Notes: a model not told the origin generated them from the letters alone. A stretch of DNA of 53,524 nt from Bifidobacterium aesculapii (GCF_001417815.1 NZ_BCFK01000011.1:1-53524), one strand, 5' to 3'; positions 44,680 to 53,020 are shown, counted from the first letter of the stretch. Made by a program: numbers and translations.

Positions 44680-44995
44680 CAACCTGCGCAATTGCGGTGG
44701 TAACTTGCGTAGTCATGGCTGTAACCTGTGCGATGAGGAACGCAACCTGTGCGGTTGGGCAAGTAACTTGCGCACACCCTTGCTGAAAGAAGGTGGCATT
44801 TCGGTCGGCGGGTAATTCTTGGAAGAGCGAGAAACCGCATGATTCCAAGGATTTGACGGATGTCTGCCGAGGCGTGGAAAACGCTTCTTCAGAAGATGGG
44901 TGCGCAGGTTATGTGAGTCAGTGCACAGGTTGGGTTGAGAATTGCGCAGGTTGCGGCTTGCAGTGCGCAGGTTGCAGATCAGAGTGCACGAGTTG
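44680..44995. repeat. Mirrored 21-bp array, AACCTGCGCA repeat (copy 2)
   Basis: Left cluster: five copies of YAACCTGYGCRAT starting at 44680, 44701, 44722, 44743 and 44764, each exactly 21 bp apart. Right cluster: the inverted form GTGCGCAGGTTG at 44900, 44921, 44942, 44963 and 44984, again 21 bp apart. The core begins CTTGCTGAAAGAAG and ends GCTTCTTCAGAAG, matching the core ends of the array at 34803-35134. It fills the gap between divergent vsr and aldo-keto reductase genes. No coding potential is visible. Confidence 0.9.
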
Positions 44996-45106
44996 GTGGC
45001 TCCCCGTGCCGTTCCCGAACTATCATGTCCGGTAGGGCCGGATGCGCCGCCGGTGATTTATGGCGGTGTGCATCCGAGCCGACCGAACGACATGAATCGG
45101 GGCATC

Positions 45107-46027
45107 ATGGGCGAACAGACGCAACAATCACAACTGCAATCACCTGAACTGACGTTGAACGACAAGACCTGCACCGCGATTCCGCAGGTCGGGTTCGGCA
45201 CGTTCCAGATCCCGCCGGAAGACACGCAGCGCGCGGTCGAGGAGGCGCTGGAGATCGGCTACCGGCACATCGACACCGCCGCCGCCTACTACAACGAGCA
45301 GCAGGTCGGCGACGCGCTGCGCGCCACCGGCATGGCCGGCAAGGTGTGGGTGACCACGAAACTGCGCAACTGCGACCAAGGCTATGACGCGGCGCGCGTC
45401 GCGTTCGACGAGTCCCGCCGCAAGCTGGGCGTGGACGTCATCGACATGTATCTCATCCACTGGCCGTTCCCGGCTGCCGGCTTCTACGAGGAAACGTGGC
45501 GCGCGCTGCTGCGCCTGCGCGACGAGGGCGCGATCCGCGTGCCCGGCGTGAGCAACTTCCTGCCCGAGCATCTGCGCGCCATCATCGAGGATTCGGGGGA
45601 GGCGCCGGCCGTGAACCAGGTCGAGGTGCACCCGCGGTTCAACCAGCCGGGCCTGCGCGCCTACTGCAAGGCGCACGGCATCGCGGTCGAGGCGTACAGT
45701 CCGCTCGGGCACGGCAAGGACATCATGTCCGATCCGGTGCAGGCCGCTGCCGCCGCGCACGGGGTGACGGCTGGCCAGGTTGTGCTGCGGTGGCACACGC
45801 AGGAGGGGCGCATCGTGATTCCGAAGTCGAAGCACGTGGAACGCATGCGCGAGAATCTCGTCGCGGGACTGGGCGCGGGCGCTGCTGAAGGTGGATTCGA
45901 CCTGACGCCCGCAGAGTTGGCGGCGATCGACGCGCTCGACGACCCCCACGCCAACGTGAGCGCCGATCCGGCCACGTTCACGCACTCCCAGTCGTGGGCC
46001 GACCAGCACGTGCGCGGCAACATCTGA
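45107..46027 (+). CDS. Aldo/keto reductase (2,5-diketo-D-gluconate reductase type)
   Basis: Encodes 306 residues, a TIM-barrel oxidoreductase using NADPH. The catalytic tetrad is visible: Asp56 (HIDTAAAY), Tyr61, Lys85 (TTKLRN) and His118 (LIHWPF). The NADPH-binding end has IPKSKHVERMRENL. The family reduces many aldehydes and ketones and the physiological substrate is unknown. The start at 45107 (MGEQTQQSQ) has GGGG upstream; an ATG 15 bases earlier has no such site. A hairpin follows about 25 bp after the stop. Confidence 0.92.
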   Translation: MGEQTQQSQLQSPELTLNDKTCTAIPQVGFGTFQIPPEDTQRAVEEALEIGYRHIDTAAAYYNEQQVGDALRATGMAGKVWVTTKLRNCDQGYDAARVAFDESRRKLGVDVIDMYLIHWPFPAAGFYEETWRALLRLRDEGAIRVPGVSNFLPEHLRAIIEDSGEAPAVNQVEVHPRFNQPGLRAYCKAHGIAVEAYSPLGHGKDIMSDPVQAAAAAHGVTAGQVVLRWHTQEGRIVIPKSKHVERMRENLVAGLGAGAAEGGFDLTPAELAAIDALDDPHANVSADPATFTHSQSWADQHVRGNI

Positions 46028-46052
46028 TCTCATCTGATCGCCCAATCGCTCC

Positions 46053-46091
46053 GACGGGCGTTCGCCGCCGCGCTGCCGGCGAATGCCCGTC
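46053..46091 (+). terminator. Hairpin downstream of the aldo/keto reductase
   Basis: A 15-bp stem (46053-46067 with 46077-46091, GACGGGCGTTCGCCG) with one G-T pair and a 9-base loop. There is no T-run, but its position and strength suit a terminator. Confidence 0.5.
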
Positions 46092-46208
46092 CGGCTCGTG
46101 GTACGCGGCCTTCCGGCTCCCGGACATAGGCGGCGTTCCAACGCGGCGCCGTCTACAATCGGTTCCGGTGCGCGCAATGGTTGCGCGCCGTGCGCGAAGG
46201 AGCCGAAG

Positions 46209-46610
46209 ATGGCTGTGAACCCGATGTCCAATGGCCGTGTGATTACACCCGCCAACACGTTGCCCGGCGATGTGCCGCGCATCGTGAACGGGGAAGTGCA
46301 TGTCGGCGTTGACGCCGGCAAAAGCGCGCAGCAGCTGCTCAAACGGTACGGATACGGCGCATGGGTGTATGTCCAGCTGATCGCGGGGCTGATTCCGCGC
46401 GGTCGTTCGCGTGGTGAATCCGCATACCATGTGATGCTCGACGGGAGGGAAGTCGGTTGGCTGGATTCCGCGTGTTCGGCCAGGCACGCCGGGCAGGTCG
46501 TCAATGGTGACGCGTGGTTCCTGGCGCATGTGCCCGATCGCCCCACCGACCGGTTGACCAACCGCTTTTCGCTGCGCGTCAGCATGCCCCGCCCGCTCGC
46601 GTGGGCGTAG
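46209..46610 (+). CDS. Hypothetical protein whose 3' end lies in a repeat
   Basis: Encodes 133 residues; AAGGAG precedes the ATG. The first half is polar and the second holds a compact region (YHVMLDGREVGWLDSAC) of beta-like character. No signal peptide, membrane helix or known family. The last nine codons, ending MPRPLAWA and the stop, lie inside a repeat found again at 47385-47558, where the same frame reads MPRPLAGA and stop. The native C-terminus may therefore have been replaced or extended by the repeat. Confidence 0.6.
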   Translation: MAVNPMSNGRVITPANTLPGDVPRIVNGEVHVGVDAGKSAQQLLKRYGYGAWVYVQLIAGLIPRGRSRGESAYHVMLDGREVGWLDSACSARHAGQVVNGDAWFLAHVPDRPTDRLTNRFSLRVSMPRPLAWA

Positions 46611-46708
46611 CGGCGTACGCCGCAACCCCAGTACGCCGTAGCTCCCTATGCGCGATTTTGGTGCGCTAAACGGGCTTCCAGCGCACCAAAATCGCGCGTA
46701 CTTGTGGG
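46583..46708. repeat. Flanking repeat, copy A, with hairpin
   Basis: Starts at CATGCCCCGCCCGCTCGCG, continues through about two units of the 16-bp repeat GTACGCCGCAACCCCA (46615-46646) and ends in a perfect 18-bp hairpin: 46650-46667 with 46680-46697 (GCGCGATTTTGGTGCGCT), loop of 12 bases containing GGCTTCC. Copy B lies 800 bp downstream in the same orientation. Confidence 0.8.
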
Positions 46709-46766
46709 CGGGGAGTTGAATCTCCGTGGCGAACGTCTTCGCATCTTCGACAGATGCAAGTACGTG

Positions 46767-47039
46767 TTACGCATTGGTGAGCAGTGCGTCGTCGACGGCT
46801 TGGCGCAGGAATTGGCTGCGGGTTTCGCCGTTGCGCTTGGCCTTGGCGTCGATGGCGTTCACGCGTGACTTGGGTAGGCGGAATGAGATGGTTTCCATTT
46901 CCTCGTCGTAGATGCGGGGGCGTCCGGGGACGACGGAACCTACGCCGCCTTCCCAGTCGCCGGACTCGTACTCGGCGGCCATGTGGTTGAGCTGCTCGTC
47001 GGTTACGCTGAACAGCTTGTTAATCTCCTCGCGGTTCAT
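46767..47039 (-). CDS. Ribbon-helix-helix (CopG-like) antitoxin
   Basis: Encodes 90 residues from MNREEINKLF, with a strong AAGGAGG upstream. An acidic, disordered N-terminal half (about 1-45) would contact the toxin; the C-terminal half (METISFRLPKSRVNAID and following) has the beta strand and two helices of the ribbon-helix-helix DNA-binding fold. It should neutralise the toxin and repress the promoter at 47331-47371. Its start overlaps the toxin stop by 4 bp (ATGA), giving toxin-first order, as in BrnTA. Confidence 0.75.
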   Translation of the reverse strand: MNREEINKLFSVTDEQLNHMAAEYESGDWEGGVGSVVPGRPRIYDEEMETISFRLPKSRVNAIDAKAKRNGETRSQFLRQAVDDALLTNA

Positions 47040-47308
47040 GATTTCCTCCTTGTGGCTCCAAGCTCCTTCATGGTCTTTTTCGTCGGTGGTGTCATCGCAT
47101 GATAGATAAGCCACTGCCCTGCACTATTGTGCATGGAGACCATTTCCAGCAGCCGGCCATTGCCGTCCATGCCGATGGACACCCATGATCCGGTTCCATT
47201 GTCGCGCGGCGCTGAAAGCAGCACATTGCGCCATGCCGTCAGAACGTCTTCCTCGTTGATGTCTGGATGACGTTCATGCACTCGTGGATGAACGATGGCA
47301 GTTTGCAT
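47036..47308 (-). CDS. BrnT-like toxin candidate
   Basis: Encodes 90 residues from MQTAIVHPRV. Features such as NEEDVLTAWRN, WVSIGMDGNGRLLEMV and WLIYHAMTPPTKKT recall the small BrnT/RelE-like ribonuclease fold, an assignment based on pattern and gene order rather than a search. GGAGG lies about 10 bases upstream of this ATG; an ATG 33 bases earlier is less likely. It is co-translated with the antitoxin downstream and begins just after an operator-like inverted repeat. Confidence 0.7.
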   Translation of the reverse strand: MQTAIVHPRVHERHPDINEEDVLTAWRNVLLSAPRDNGTGSWVSIGMDGNGRLLEMVSMHNSAGQWLIYHAMTPPTKKTMKELGATRRKS

Positions 47309-47330
47309 TGGCGGTGGACCTCCATAAGTT

Positions 47331-47371
47331 TTGCAATACAAAATTATATTGCAATATGGTCGTTTCGTCTA
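47331..47371 (-). promoter_or_regulatory. Promoter and operator of the toxin-antitoxin pair
   Basis: TTGCAATA (47331-47338) and TATTGCAA (47347-47354) form an inverted repeat with an 8-bp spacer. On the minus strand TATAAT (47348-47343) sits inside it, with TAGACG 17 bp upstream (47371-47366) as a weak -35. An antitoxin bound here would block the -10 box. This AT-rich patch is unusual in the window. Confidence 0.65.
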
Positions 47372-47384
47372 TGGAGCTTCGGCC

Positions 47385-47558
47385 CATGCCCCGACCGCTC
47401 GCGGGGGCGTAGCAGCGTACGCCGCAACCCCAGTACGCCGCAACCCCAGTACGCCGCAACCCCAGTACGCCGCAACCCCAGTACGCCGCAACCCCAGTAC
47501 GCGCGATTTTGGTGCGCTGAACAGGCTTCCAGCGCACCAAAATCGCGCGCACTTGTGG
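47385..47558. repeat. Flanking repeat, copy B, with 16-bp tandem units and hairpin
   Basis: Same order as copy A: CATGCCCCGACCGCTCGCG, then five exact tandem units of GTACGCCGCAACCCCA (47417-47496) and a partial sixth, then the same 18-bp hairpin (47501-47518 with 47531-47548) with a 12-base loop, then ACTTGTGGGG. The tandem number differs from copy A, as expected from slippage. Confidence 0.85.
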
Positions 47559-47625
47559 GGTGTCGATTCGTGGGTTGCACTGTGGATTGCACTGTGGGGC
47601 GCCGCTAAGGCCGCAGGGCAAAGCA

Positions 47626-47657
47626 AAAGGGCTGGAACCATTCGGTTCCAGCCCTTT
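47626..47657 (-). terminator. Terminator of the tRNA-Leu gene
   Basis: A perfect 14-bp stem (47626-47639 with 47644-47657, AAAGGGCTGGAACC) with loop ATTC. On the minus strand it follows the tRNA 3' end by 5 bases and is followed by TGCTTTGCC. Confidence 0.75.
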
Positions 47658-47662
47658 GTTGC

Positions 47663-47748
47663 TGGTGCGAGTGGGGGGAGTTGAACCCCCACGAGCATAC
47701 ACTCACTGCCACCTGAAGACAGCGCGTCTACCATTCCGCCACACTCGC
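47663..47748 (-). tRNA. tRNA-Leu (anticodon CAG)
   Basis: An 86-nt tRNA with acceptor stem GCGAGTG (5' end at 47748) paired with CACTCGC, an encoded CCA end (47665-47663), a TTCAACTCC T-arm region and a long variable arm, as in leucine tRNAs. The anticodon loop TTCAGGT between CTGTC and GGCAG gives anticodon CAG (plus-strand CTG at 47713-47715), reading CUG codons. Confidence 0.95.
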
Positions 47749-47840
47749 AGACAAGTGGATAAATTACCACTGCCCCCAAGTATGGTGCAAATCGAATGTG
47801 CCTTCGGCGTGTCGCGTTGGAATCTCAAGGATTCGGCGTG

Positions 47841-48908
47841 TCACGCCGCGCGCCACGTCACCGCATGCGGCGCGGCTCCGATCTCGAAGTGGCACTTCGC
47901 ACAGCCCAATCCGACATGCGAGAACAACCCCCGCAACGCCTCCGCCGTGACGGAACCGTCCTCGTTCAGCGTGAAATGGAACGGCTGCTGGCTCAGCGAC
48001 GTGGGTGCGGCCATCGCCGCCTCCATGCCGCGCACGAACCAATCAGGCCAGTTCGCAGTGGTTGCAGCGGTCGTGGCGGCTCCTTCCGCTTCGGATGCGT
48101 CGCCCCCGTTGTTGCCCCCGTCACCGCCTGAGTTGCCTTCGCCCTCGTGACCGGTAGCGTCGGAAGCCGTCGCCTGTGCGTTGCCGACCTCAGCGCTTTC
48201 GTCGCTGACGGCACACGGGCCTTCCACGCTCGCAAGCTCCGCCATCGGCTTGGAACGCCGCCGCCCGCCCGGCCGCGCGCCGTGACCGAACGCGATTACC
48301 CACACCACGGATTCGCCGTCCTCCAGCTCCCACCACGGGTCCGCCGCCGTATCGGCATCATCCAGCACCGCCCATGATGTCGCCAATCCCAGCTGCACGG
48401 CACGCAGCACGAGACGCTCGCCGTAGTAGCCCACCTTCTCCTGCAACGCCGCGTCAACGGGGGAGACGGCCTCGCCGCTCGCATCGGTCGCCTTCAACGC
48501 CTGCAACGTCGAGGCGCGGTTCGGCTCCTCCACCGTTGTCGCGTCACCCGACGTGTCGCCCGTCGCGTCACCAGACGTGTCGCCCGTCGTGCCCGCAGGC
48601 CCCGCGGCATCCTGTTCCGCCGCACGGCGCCGCGCTCGCAGACGCTCGACACGCATCTCGCGCTCGACGCTCGCCGCCGAGCCGATTAGCGCGATCGCAT
48701 TGTGCACGCCCTTGAACCGCCCGTAATGCGTCTTCAACCCGAGGAACGCGTCGTCCAACCCCACCGCCATCTGCATGTGCAGTCCGCTCTCCGCATTCCA
48801 CGCCTCGATGTCGGCCTGGAGCGTGTCGAGCGCGTCCGGGTCGACCGGCTCGTCCGTATACGCGCGAATGGCATGACGCGCGTCGATCGCCTCACGAAGA
48901 TCCATCAT
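47841..48908 (-). CDS. Nitroreductase-family protein with low-complexity inserts
   Basis: Encodes about 355 residues from MMDLREAIDARHAIRAYTDEP, the usual nitroreductase start. Further family features are GLKTHYGRFKGVHNAIALIG, ALQEKVGYYGERLVLRAVQLGLATSWA (given here in pieces) and SQQPFHF. It should bind FMN and reduce nitro or quinone compounds. Two inserts are low complexity: GDTSGDATGDTSGDAT (about 150-165) and a Gly/Asn/Asp/Ala tract (about 280-310). GAGGG precedes the start. It begins 10 bp after the tgt stop, so the two are an operon. Confidence 0.82.
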   Translation of the reverse strand: MMDLREAIDARHAIRAYTDEPVDPDALDTLQADIEAWNAESGLHMQMAVGLDDAFLGLKTHYGRFKGVHNAIALIGSAASVEREMRVERLRARRRAAEQDAAGPAGTTGDTSGDATGDTSGDATTVEEPNRASTLQALKATDASGEAVSPVDAALQEKVGYYGERLVLRAVQLGLATSWAVLDDADTAADPWWELEDGESVVWVIAFGHGARPGGRRRSKPMAELASVEGPCAVSDESAEVGNAQATASDATGHEGEGNSGGDGGNNGGDASEAEGAATTAATTANWPDWFVRGMEAAMAAPTSLSQQPFHFTLNEDGSVTAEALRGLFSHVGLGCAKCHFEIGAAPHAVTWRAA

Positions 48909-48918
48909 TGCCAATCCC

Positions 48919-50280
48919 TCACTTCCCGTAGAAATGCGCCAGCGACTCGTCACGGAACTCCTCGAAATAGCCGCCGTCGATCGAGGCGCGGATGTCGTCG
49001 AGCAGTTTGACGAAGAACCGTTCGTTGTGGATCGTGGCGAGCGTGAACCCGGTGAACTCGCGGGCGCGCAGCAGATGATCCACATACGCGCGCGAATAAT
49101 GCGCGCACGTGTAGCAGTCACAGCCCTCCTCGAGCGGACCGAAATCGAACTTGTGCTGCGCACGTTTGATGTTGTACCGGCCGTGGCGCGTGTAGATCGC
49201 GCCGTTGCGCGCGCACCGCGCCGGCGCGACGCAGTCGAACGTGTCGCCGCCGTTCTCCACGCACGCGAAGATGTCGTTCATCTCCGCGATGCCGAGCACG
49301 TGCCGCGGGCGGTTCTCCGGCATCGCGTCGCAGATCCACGCGCACGTCTCGCCGATGATGCGCTTCTCGATCGCGCCGCCGATGCCCACGCCGTCGAAGT
49401 CGAGCGAGGCGATCTGCTCGGCCGCGTGCCGGCGCAGATCCTCGTAGTTCGCGCCCTGCACCACGCCATACAACGCCTGATACGGCTTGCCGAGACGATC
49501 CTCGGTGAGGCGCTGGTGCTCAGCGACGCAACGCTTCGCCCAGCGGAACGTGCGCTCCACGGACTCCTCCTGATAGGAGCGCGTGTTCATCAGCGTGGTG
49601 AGCTCGTCGAACGCGAACATGATGTCCGCGCCCAGCTTGTGCTGGATTCCCATCGAGATCTCGGCGGAGAACCGGTGCTCGTCGCCGTTGAGCGGCGACT
49701 TGAACGTCACGCCGTCCTCATCGACCCACGCGAGACGCTCCTTGCCTTTCGCGATGATGTCGTCGGACTTCATGCCGGTCACGTCCATCGCAAGCGTCTT
49801 CTTGAAGCCGACGCCCAGCGACATGACCTGGAATCCACCCGAATCGGTGAAGGTCGGGCCATGCCAGTTCATGAACTTCGCAAGTCCCCCGGCCGCGTCG
49901 AGCACGTCCTCGCCGGGGCGTTCGAACAGGTGGAACGCGTTGGCGAGCAGGCATTGCGCGCCGAGATCCTTCATCGATTCCGGCAGGACCGCCTTCATCG
50001 CGGCCTGCGTGCCCACCGGCACGAACGCGGGCGTGCGGATGTCGCCGTGCGGCGTGTGGATGATGCCGGTGCGGCCGTAGCGTGCGCCGTCGCGGCCTTT
50101 GCCGTCGGCCGCGTTCGGCAGGCGGGTGATGGTCTCGAACGAGAACGCGGCACGGTCGCCGGGCTGGCCGGGGGTGGCGCCGCGCGGATGCTCGTTGAGG
50201 TCGACATCGGCAGCGCCAATGCCGCTATCGCTGCCGTTTGCCGGTGCGGCGGCGTTGAGATTCGTGGAAATGTCGGTCAT
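48919..50280 (-). CDS. tgt: tRNA-guanine transglycosylase
   Basis: Encodes 453 residues. Asp146 lies in DSGGFQVMSLG, the substrate-binding region, and GVGIGGAIEK and the zinc motif CDCYTCAHYSRAYVDHL are present. Tgt exchanges guanine 34 in tRNAs for Asp, Asn, His and Tyr with queuine or preQ1; no other queuosine gene is in the window, so queuine salvage is possible. The first 60 residues are an extra, disordered-looking segment, and the start has no strong ribosome-binding site, so a later start cannot be excluded. It is co-transcribed with the nitroreductase. Confidence 0.93.
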   Translation of the reverse strand: MTDISTNLNAAAPANGSDSGIGAADVDLNEHPRGATPGQPGDRAAFSFETITRLPNAADGKGRDGARYGRTGIIHTPHGDIRTPAFVPVGTQAAMKAVLPESMKDLGAQCLLANAFHLFERPGEDVLDAAGGLAKFMNWHGPTFTDSGGFQVMSLGVGFKKTLAMDVTGMKSDDIIAKGKERLAWVDEDGVTFKSPLNGDEHRFSAEISMGIQHKLGADIMFAFDELTTLMNTRSYQEESVERTFRWAKRCVAEHQRLTEDRLGKPYQALYGVVQGANYEDLRRHAAEQIASLDFDGVGIGGAIEKRIIGETCAWICDAMPENRPRHVLGIAEMNDIFACVENGGDTFDCVAPARCARNGAIYTRHGRYNIKRAQHKFDFGPLEEGCDCYTCAHYSRAYVDHLLRAREFTGFTLATIHNERFFVKLLDDIRASIDGGYFEEFRDESLAHFYGK

Positions 50281-50374
50281 AGCTTCACTTTAGGCGAACA
50301 AGGGGATTGAGGTGAAGCGTCTGTCGGGGTGCCACTTCCTGCTTGCCGTATGCGGTCATGGCTTGGGTTGCGAG

Positions 50375-50448
50375 GAGGGTGGCGACGTGGAGGGTGGGAT
50401 GAGGATGAGGTGAGGGTGGCGACGTGGAGGGTGGGATGAGGATGAGGT
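50375..50448. repeat. Tandem duplication of a 37-bp unit
   Basis: The 37 bases at 50375-50411 (beginning GAGGGTGGCGACGTGG) are repeated exactly at 50412-50448. The unit is purine-rich on the plus strand. No gene is seen between 50281 and 50896; this repeat and the next one are its main content. Confidence 0.85.
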
Positions 50449-50528
50449 GAGGGCGGGATGAAGTGGCAGGACCGGGAGGAAACGACAAAACATGGTGGGG
50501 AGCGGCCAGATTGGGTGCGGGTTGAGAG

Positions 50529-50733
50529 TATCTGCGTTACGAGGGGTGCTTTTGGCTTGTTGCAAACACCTATCTCGCTTACGTGGGGTGCCTGCCTCAG
50601 GAGCAAGGGCTCCCAAACGGCCAATCTTTGTGGCAATCAAGCCATTTTGAAGCCCTCATACCGGGAATAGGCACCCCACGTAAGCGAGATAGAAGTCCGC
50701 AAAGGCGGCAAAGAACCCCTTGTAGCGCAGATA
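50529..50733. repeat. Mirrored array with 42-bp spacing, long imperfect hairpin
   Basis: Perfect 24-bp arms at 50570-50593 and 50669-50692 (CTATCTCGCTTACGTGGGG and on) are extended by weaker pairing out to about 50529 and 50733. Each arm holds two related units: TATCTGCGTTACGAGGGG at 50529 and TATCTCGCTTACGTGGGG at 50571, 42 bp apart, with the inverted pair ending at 50691 and 50733, also 42 bp apart. The centre is 75 bp. It lies between divergent tgt and htrA genes. Confidence 0.8.
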
Positions 50734-50896
50734 TGCGGGAAGTCGGTAGAGGATTCACCTTGCACTTTCAAAGAACATTCAGGAAACATACAGAGCCACT
50801 GCCTTTACTCTTAGGTAGCAATACGAACCGGCGGCGGGATTGCTGAACCGACCAACGTCAAACGAAGCCGCCGTTCTGATGAAGGAGCAGACGATT

Positions 50897-52921
50897 ATGG
50901 CTGATGAGCAGAACAGCTGGAACCCGCAGGGGAGCCAGAATACGCAGCCTCAGGAGGAACAGACCCCTGCCGCGCAGCCGCAGGCGTCTCAGGATACGCA
51001 AGCCACGCAGAGCTTCGCCCCGGAGGCTCCGGCCGCGAATGAGCAGCCCACCGAGACCATCGATCCGGCAGCCGTGCAGGGCGCGCAGGCCGCCGCCGCA
51101 TCCGATGTGGCGCCTACCCAGAACTTCGACCCTGTGGCGCCGGTCGCCGCGGCCCCCGCCACGGCTTCCGGCACGCCGGAAGCGACCCCGGACTACGCCG
51201 CCGCCAAGGGGGAGCAGACCGTGGTCTCCGCCGCTCCGGCAAACCCCGCCGGTGCCCCGACCGGTGCCCCGGCTGCCGCTCCGTCCGGTGCCCCCGCACC
51301 CGCGCCCGCCGCCGGCCAGCCCGCGTACGGCCAGTACCGTCCGGCCCCGGAGTACGGTGCGTACGGCCCCGTACCGACCCAGCCGGCCGCCGGCCAGCCC
51401 GCGCAGACCAACCAGCAGACCGCGCAGCAGGACCGCAACCCGTATGCCGGCATGCCCACCAACAACAATCCGTTTAACCCGCAGGGGGTGAACACGACGC
51501 CGGGCGCCGGTCCGATTCCGGGTGTCTCCGGTTCCGGCAGCGAGCCGGTCCCGCCGCGCAACCCGTTCGGCGGCACCGGCAACGGCAATCCGTTCAACCC
51601 GCAGGGGCCGGCCGCCGGTCAGCCCGGTCAGCCCGGTCAGCCCGCAGCCTCCCGCCCGCAGGCCTCCAACGGCACCGTGCGCGGCGTGGTCATCGGTGTG
51701 GTCGCGGCGCTGCTGTCCGCCGGATTGTGCCTCGGCGTGGGCTACGCGGCCATCACGAGCGGCGCGGTCAAGGTGCCGACGACCAGCTCCCTCGCCAACG
51801 TCGATTCCAGCACCTCCGGTTCCGGTTCCGCCACGGCGAAGTCCGGTGAGGCCCCCGACTGGCAGTCCGTCGCCAAGGCGGTCTCCGGCTCGGTCGTCTC
51901 CATCCAGACGAAGCTCTCCAACGGCGCCGCGCAGGGTTCCGGCGCGATTCTCGACACCAAGGGCCACATCGTGACCAACAACCACGTGATCTCCGGCGCG
52001 CAGCAGATCCAAGTGACGCTCTCCAACGGCCAGATGTACTCCGCGCAGGTCGTCGGCACCGACACCACCACCGATCTGGCGGTCATCAAGCTCGACAACC
52101 CGCCGAGCGACCTGAAGGCCGTCGAGTTCGCCGATTCCGACAAGCTCGCCGTGGGCGAGAACATCATGGCAGTCGGCAACCCGCTCGGTTATGACGATTC
52201 CGCCACCGCCGGCATCGTATCCGCGCTCAACCGCCCGGTCACCGTGATGGACGACAACAACAACGACATCGTCACCAACGCCGTCCAGATCGACGCGGCC
52301 ATCAACCCGGGCAACTCCGGCGGCCCGACCTTCAACGCGGCCGGCCAGGTGATCGGCATCAACTCCTCGATCGCCTCCACCTCGTCCAGCTCGTCGTCCA
52401 GCACGGCCGGCTCCATCGGCATCGGCTTCGCGATTCCTTCGAACCTCGTCAAGCGCGTGGCGAACGAGATCATCGAGAACGGTTCCGTCAAGCATGTCGC
52501 GCTCGGCATCACCATCACCTCCTCCACGGTCGAGGCGGACGGCGTGACCCGCGCCGGCGCGAAGATCACGCAGGGCAGCGGCAGCTCCGCGGTCGTCTCC
52601 GGTTCCCCGGCCGACAAGGCGGGCCTGAAGGAGGGTGACGTGATCGTCGCCTTCAACGGCAACGCGGTGAGCAGCAACGCCTCGCTGCTCGGCTTCGTGC
52701 GCGCTTCGGCGCTGGGCGACAAGGCCACGCTCACCATCGTGCGCGACGGCAAGACCATGGACGTCGACGTGACACTCGACAAGCAGGAGGAGGCCGTCAA
52801 CGGCTCCAACCGCTCCGAGTCGAGCAACGGCAACAGCCAGAACGATCAGAACGGCGGCAGCGGCCAGGATAACGGCGACAGCGGTTCCGGCAGCAACGGC
52901 TTCCCGTTCAACATGTGGTGA
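50897..52921 (+). CDS. htrA: HtrA-type trypsin-like serine protease with PDZ domain
   Basis: Encodes 674 residues. A long cytoplasmic N-terminus (1-258) is low complexity, rich in Q, P, A, G and T. One membrane helix (about 261-287) leads to the protease domain outside: His363 (NNHVISG), Asp393 (DLAVIKLD) and Ser474 (NPGNSGGP). A PDZ domain follows (about 535-625; SPADKAGLKEGDVIVAFNG), then an N/G/S/Q-rich tail. HtrA degrades or chaperones misfolded envelope proteins. GAAGGAG precedes the start. The terminator at 53021 follows. Confidence 0.93.
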   Translation: MADEQNSWNPQGSQNTQPQEEQTPAAQPQASQDTQATQSFAPEAPAANEQPTETIDPAAVQGAQAAAASDVAPTQNFDPVAPVAAAPATASGTPEATPDYAAAKGEQTVVSAAPANPAGAPTGAPAAAPSGAPAPAPAAGQPAYGQYRPAPEYGAYGPVPTQPAAGQPAQTNQQTAQQDRNPYAGMPTNNNPFNPQGVNTTPGAGPIPGVSGSGSEPVPPRNPFGGTGNGNPFNPQGPAAGQPGQPGQPAASRPQASNGTVRGVVIGVVAALLSAGLCLGVGYAAITSGAVKVPTTSSLANVDSSTSGSGSATAKSGEAPDWQSVAKAVSGSVVSIQTKLSNGAAQGSGAILDTKGHIVTNNHVISGAQQIQVTLSNGQMYSAQVVGTDTTTDLAVIKLDNPPSDLKAVEFADSDKLAVGENIMAVGNPLGYDDSATAGIVSALNRPVTVMDDNNNDIVTNAVQIDAAINPGNSGGPTFNAAGQVIGINSSIASTSSSSSSSTAGSIGIGFAIPSNLVKRVANEIIENGSVKHVALGITITSSTVEADGVTRAGAKITQGSGSSAVVSGSPADKAGLKEGDVIVAFNGNAVSSNASLLGFVRASALGDKATLTIVRDGKTMDVDVTLDKQEEAVNGSNRSESSNGNSQNDQNGGSGQDNGDSGSGSNGFPFNMW

Positions 52922-53020
52922 TAGCGCAGGACGGCGAATCTGCTGCTGTCCCGGCCATAAGGCCGATCCGCATAAGGCCGTATAAACCCCGATTCGCCGA
53001 GTCAAGGCGACTGCGGTAGA

